Positions 61,143 to 64,000 of a stretch of DNA of 64,000 nucleotides are shown in pieces. Where the stretch lies: contig JAEZCT010000044.1 of assembly GCA_023433405.1 (NCBI GenBank), forward strand, positions 62,001-126,000, read 5' to 3'. How positions within the stretch are numbered: position 1 is the stretch's first letter; each line of letters opens with the position of its first letter. The position numbers and the translations under genes were made by a program. Below the pieces are notes generated by a model. That model searched no databases, was not told the DNA's origin, and saw nothing but the letters and a program-made list of their open reading frames with translations. This stretch comes from Bacillota bacterium (GTDB lineage: Bacteria; Bacillota; Clostridia; Oscillospirales; Ruminococcaceae).

Positions 61143-62141
61143 TTACTCAGGCACTCGGCATGATTGAGGCGGCAGCTTTTCCAGATCCCGGTGGATTCTG
61201 GTCAAGCCCTTGATGCTCAGCTGTTCGCTCTCTTCAAAGCCAAGGGTTTCAATCTTACCCTCAAACCTCGGGCCGTAGGCGCGCAGACACATTGTAAAGG
61301 CCTCTGCGAACTGACTTCTGCCATACAGCACCAGCTTATCCGGCTTTGTTGCTAGCAGGGGCGCAAAGGCGCTGAGATCCGACTGCACCAAAACGCCGTA
61401 GACAAACGACAGGGCCTGGGCCTTGCTTAATCCGCCAAGCACCTGATGGATTCGCGCCATAAACAGCGTACGGGAAACACTGTGCTGCTGTGCTGACTCA
61501 TAGCCCATTCGCACATGCTCCTCCTCCAGCTTGCAGTCATCAAGGCTGCCCACTGAGCTTTTAAGAATGGTATGATTGGCAAGCGCCCACAACAGCTCAC
61601 CGCCAATGGTGGTGACGGCTTTGGTGATGCTGCCGTTTTCGTACAAAATGCTCTTGTTGTGGGAGCCAAAATGAAGAAACAGCAGGCGTTTGTCCTCATC
61701 GCCGGGAGGAACAGCCCCGTAAATTTCAGTCTCCTCCCCGCGCAGGATATCGCAGCCACTCTCCCCCGGCGAGCCGAATTTAATGCCCGGCACAAAGTAA
61801 AAGCTCCCATGCGGGCAGACCTCGGGCAGGCGGCAGGGAACGATTTGCCGTGCAAGCTCCCTGAGTCTTATCGGCGCCTGAAGGTGCGGCACCTCCTTGA
61901 GCCCGACATTTGAGGTTATCATGCCCGCCGCCAGAATGGTATGAATGCGGCAGTTATGGGTATTTTCCATATATCCCACCGCCTCGCGCACCGCCTCTTC
62001 CAGCGATATATTCCGCGTGCTGTCCTTGGTATCGGACGCGCCGATCTTTTTCGTGACGGTATCGATGGTTTGTGCGTCATCAATTAAGGTAAACCGTGTG
62101 TTGGTGGTTCCCCCGTCTATCACCAGAATATAATTACTCAA
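61143..62141 (-). CDS. dgoK: 2-dehydro-3-deoxygalactonokinase
   Basis: 332 aa. Phosphorylates 2-keto-3-deoxygalactonate at C6. N-terminal phosphate loop VIDGGTTNTRF, then ILAAGMITSNVGL, and HFGSHNKSI, as in DgoK. Start is TTG 62141, preceded by GAGGTGGG. Slightly longer than E. coli DgoK (292 aa). Its stop codon coincides with the flanking triplet of the inserted palindrome. Confidence 0.92.
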   Translation of the reverse strand: MSNYILVIDGGTTNTRFTLIDDAQTIDTVTKKIGASDTKDSTRNISLEEAVREAVGYMENTHNCRIHTILAAGMITSNVGLKEVPHLQAPIRLRELARQIVPCRLPEVCPHGSFYFVPGIKFGSPGESGCDILRGEETEIYGAVPPGDEDKRLLFLHFGSHNKSILYENGSITKAVTTIGGELLWALANHTILKSSVGSLDDCKLEEEHVRMGYESAQQHSVSRTLFMARIHQVLGGLSKAQALSFVYGVLVQSDLSAFAPLLATKPDKLVLYGRSQFAEAFTMCLRAYGPRFEGKIETLGFEESEQLSIKGLTRIHRDLEKLPPQSCRVPE

Positions 62142-62225
62142 AGCTTGCCCACCTCGTTTCCCACTGTAAATTAAGCCATTGCAATACAGTTATATGGAGA
62201 GAGTTTATTTTTATTGGGAGTGGCT

Positions 62226-63374
62226 TTACCATTCCGCGACGGTACCGTCGCGGTGGCGCCAAACAGGGTTTTTCCATGTGTGACCGGTACGGCCTAACTC
62301 GCGGATGCGTTCTTCATCCACCTCTATACCAAGACCCGGCGCGACTGGCAAGGAAACGCTGCCGTCCTTGTATGCGAACACCGAAGGATCCTTCACATAG
62401 TCCATCAGGTCGTTGCCTTTGTTATAATGAATGCCAAGGCTTTGCTCTTGAATAATGGCGTTTGGCGTACAGGCATCCATTTGCAGGCAGGCCGCAAGGG
62501 CAATGGGTCCTAACGGACAATGGGGGGCAACCGCCATATCGTAGGCCTCCGCCATCGCGGCGATTTTGCGGCATTCCAGAATGCCGCCCGCGTGGGAGAG
62601 GTCGGGCTGTAGGATGTTCACCGCGCCCTGCTCGAACAGCTTCTTAAAATCCCAGCGGGTAAATAGTCGTTCGCCCGTTGCGATGGGGATGGAGGTACAG
62701 GCGGCAATTTCTTTAAACGCCTCGTAATTTTCGCAAAGAACCGGTTCCTCGATAAACATGGGGGAGTATTTTTCAAGTTCCTTCGCAAGCACCTTTGCCA
62801 TGGGCTTATGCACCCTGCCATGAAAGTCGATGGCAATGCCAAAATCCCTGCCGCAGACCTCTCGGATGGCGGCGACTCGCTCGAGCACGCCATCTATCTT
62901 GCTGTAGCTGTCAAGATAATTCAGCTCTTCGGTGGCGTTCATTTTAACGGCTGTAAAGCCCGCCTCCTGCTGTGCCTTAGCCGCCCGCATCACATCCTGC
63001 GGACGGTCGCCCCCTATCCACGCGTAAACCCGGATGCTGTCGCGGCAGGCACCGCCCAAAAGCTCATATACCGGCACGCCCAGCGCCTTGCCCTTAATAT
63101 CCCACATCGCCTGCTCAATGCCCGAGATGGCGGAGGTGAGAATGGGCCCGCCGCGGTAAAAGCCCGCCCGGTACAGCACCTGAAACATATCCTCTATGCG
63201 TCGGGGGTCTGCCCCTATAAAATATTCGCTAAGCTCCTCCACCGCCGCACGCACGGTGTCGGCGCGTCCCTCCACCACCGGCTCACCCCAGCCGCAGATG
63301 CCCTCGTCCGTGCTCAGCTTTAAAAACAGCCACCGCGGCGGCACTTTAAACAGTTCAAACGAAGTGATTTTCAC
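62226..63374 (-). CDS. dgoD: D-galactonate dehydratase
   Basis: 382 aa, same length as E. coli DgoD and alignable by eye throughout. Enolase superfamily: converts D-galactonate to 2-keto-3-deoxygalactonate. Metal ligands in AIDFHGRV, FIEEPV and ATGERLF; catalytic His in APHCPLGPIALAACL; hallmarks WGEPVVEGRA and YRAGFYRGGPI. Ribosome site GGGGAGAGG. 84 bp upstream of dgoK. Confidence 0.96.
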   Translation of the reverse strand: MKITSFELFKVPPRWLFLKLSTDEGICGWGEPVVEGRADTVRAAVEELSEYFIGADPRRIEDMFQVLYRAGFYRGGPILTSAISGIEQAMWDIKGKALGVPVYELLGGACRDSIRVYAWIGGDRPQDVMRAAKAQQEAGFTAVKMNATEELNYLDSYSKIDGVLERVAAIREVCGRDFGIAIDFHGRVHKPMAKVLAKELEKYSPMFIEEPVLCENYEAFKEIAACTSIPIATGERLFTRWDFKKLFEQGAVNILQPDLSHAGGILECRKIAAMAEAYDMAVAPHCPLGPIALAACLQMDACTPNAIIQEQSLGIHYNKGNDLMDYVKDPSVFAYKDGSVSLPVAPGLGIEVDEERIRELGRTGHTWKNPVWRHRDGTVAEW

Positions 63375-63392
63375 GATACCTCTCCCCGCTTT

Positions 63393-64000
63393 CTATAATC
63401 CAATTTTCAGCGCGCAGTCAAACACCGGTACCGCGCGGATATCGTTGATGACGGCAAACTGATCCTCATACACCGCAAAGCGCGCCGCCATCTCCGAATC
63501 GCTTTTAATATAGCCGCCCTCCCTCTTGGGGGAGACATAGAGATAGATGCCCTTGCGGAGCACTTCGCTTTCATGAGCCTTCAGCCCAAACTCCCATATG
63601 GCACCGTTGCAAAAATTATCGCTGATAAGGTCGCCGTCGAGGTAGGCGTAGCCGATATCCCCGAAGTAATCCACCTGCACCAGCACCTGCTTGACGTTTA
63701 TAAAGGACTCTGGCCCAAGCTCAATCATGGCACGGGCATTCCTTATCTTTGAGGAGGTGATGGGACTGCCCAGCACCGGGCGTTTTAACTCCCCGCCGCT
63801 CTGCTTTTGTCGCGCGCTTGCGTCCCGCCAGCTTAGGCTGACGGTATTTTTGCCGTATACCACGGAATAAAAGGCGAAGCCACCGACGCTTTCCTCACAG
63901 GCACAGGGCTTGCCATCCACCGCTATGCCGCCTTTTGGTTTTGGAAAGACGCCGATTCGCCCGGTTTCCGCGCCGATACTCTCCACACGCAATGCGCCGC
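63393..64000 (-). CDS. C-terminal part of a carbohydrate-active protein, possibly GH35-type (5' truncated)
   Basis: At least 199 aa visible; the N-terminus lies beyond the window. The segment YFGDIGYAYLDGDLISDNF, then NGAIWEFGL, resembles the C-terminal beta-sandwich of GH35-type beta-galactosidases and related lyase-like enzymes. No catalytic residues are visible. 18 bp before dgoD, so co-transcribed, which would fit a galactoside-active enzyme. Assignment tentative. Confidence 0.55.
   Translation of the reverse strand, partial: GALRVESIGAETGRIGVFPKPKGGIAVDGKPCACEESVGGFAFYSVVYGKNTVSLSWRDASARQKQSGGELKRPVLGSPITSSKIRNARAMIELGPESFINVKQVLVQVDYFGDIGYAYLDGDLISDNFCNGAIWEFGLKAHESEVLRKGIYLYVSPKREGGYIKSDSEMAARFAVYEDQFAVINDIRAVPVFDCALKIGL

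Overview
The window looks like the chromosome of a polysaccharide-degrading Firmicute, most likely an anaerobic member of class Clostridia. The evidence is LplB/LplC-type sugar importers without their own ATPase, YesM/YesN-type two-component systems, a T-box leader, an EFR1-type flavodoxin/ferredoxin, a split transketolase, strong GGAGG ribosome sites and several TTG/GTG starts. No rRNA, tRNA, CRISPR array, transposase or phage gene was seen.

Layout. 1-527 is the end of a chemoreceptor gene. 840-6139 (minus) is a sugar importer with a GH43 xylosidase. 6773-11718 (plus) is a Gfo/Idh/MocA oxidoreductase with a second importer. 11954-16319 is an AraC regulator divergent from three more Gfo/Idh/MocA genes. 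16534-23521 (minus) is an arabinoxylan side-chain operon: GH43, SDR, split transketolase, GarR and GH51. A divergent LacI gene lies at 24321, with two LacI-type operators between. 25548-28420 holds glycerate kinase, then MarR with an EFR1 ferredoxin. 28591-33247 is an MMPL exporter with a heptad-repeat partner and a TetR. 33328-35544 is pullulanase. 35663-45114 is a third importer with a cytosolic GH10 xylanase, divergent from a regulator-kinase-regulator trio. 45324-52092 is housekeeping-like: TetR with two flavoproteins, an unknown protein, a CofE-like ligase, a DEAD-box helicase behind an attenuator, and YebC. 52649-55462 encodes a large multidomain surface lipoprotein. 55585-60123 (minus) is a T-box-controlled TrpXYZ-type ABC transporter with an LDH/MDH-family gene inserted in it. 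60284-64000 (minus) is the D-galactonate pathway (dgoD, dgoK, KDPGal aldolase) behind a truncated carbohydrate-related gene.

How it fits together. Imported xylo- and arabino-oligosaccharides are cut inside the cell by GH10, GH43 and GH51. Pentoses would then enter the pentose-phosphate pathway through the split transketolase. GarR plus glycerate kinase give a route from tartronate semialdehyde to phosphoglycerate. The dgo genes handle galactonate.

The most unusual features are: (i) a dispersed family of ~100-bp near-perfect palindromes, four intact copies of which are flanked by 3-bp direct repeats, one of them supplying the last codons of a gene; (ii) a T-box whose specifier and acceptor-pairing bases both fit tRNA-Trp, placed over a transporter operon that contains an LDH-family enzyme with Arg at the substrate-selecting position; (iii) an intrinsic terminator directly ahead of the helicase start codon. 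Coordinates and motifs were read by eye; family names come from recalled motifs, not searches.
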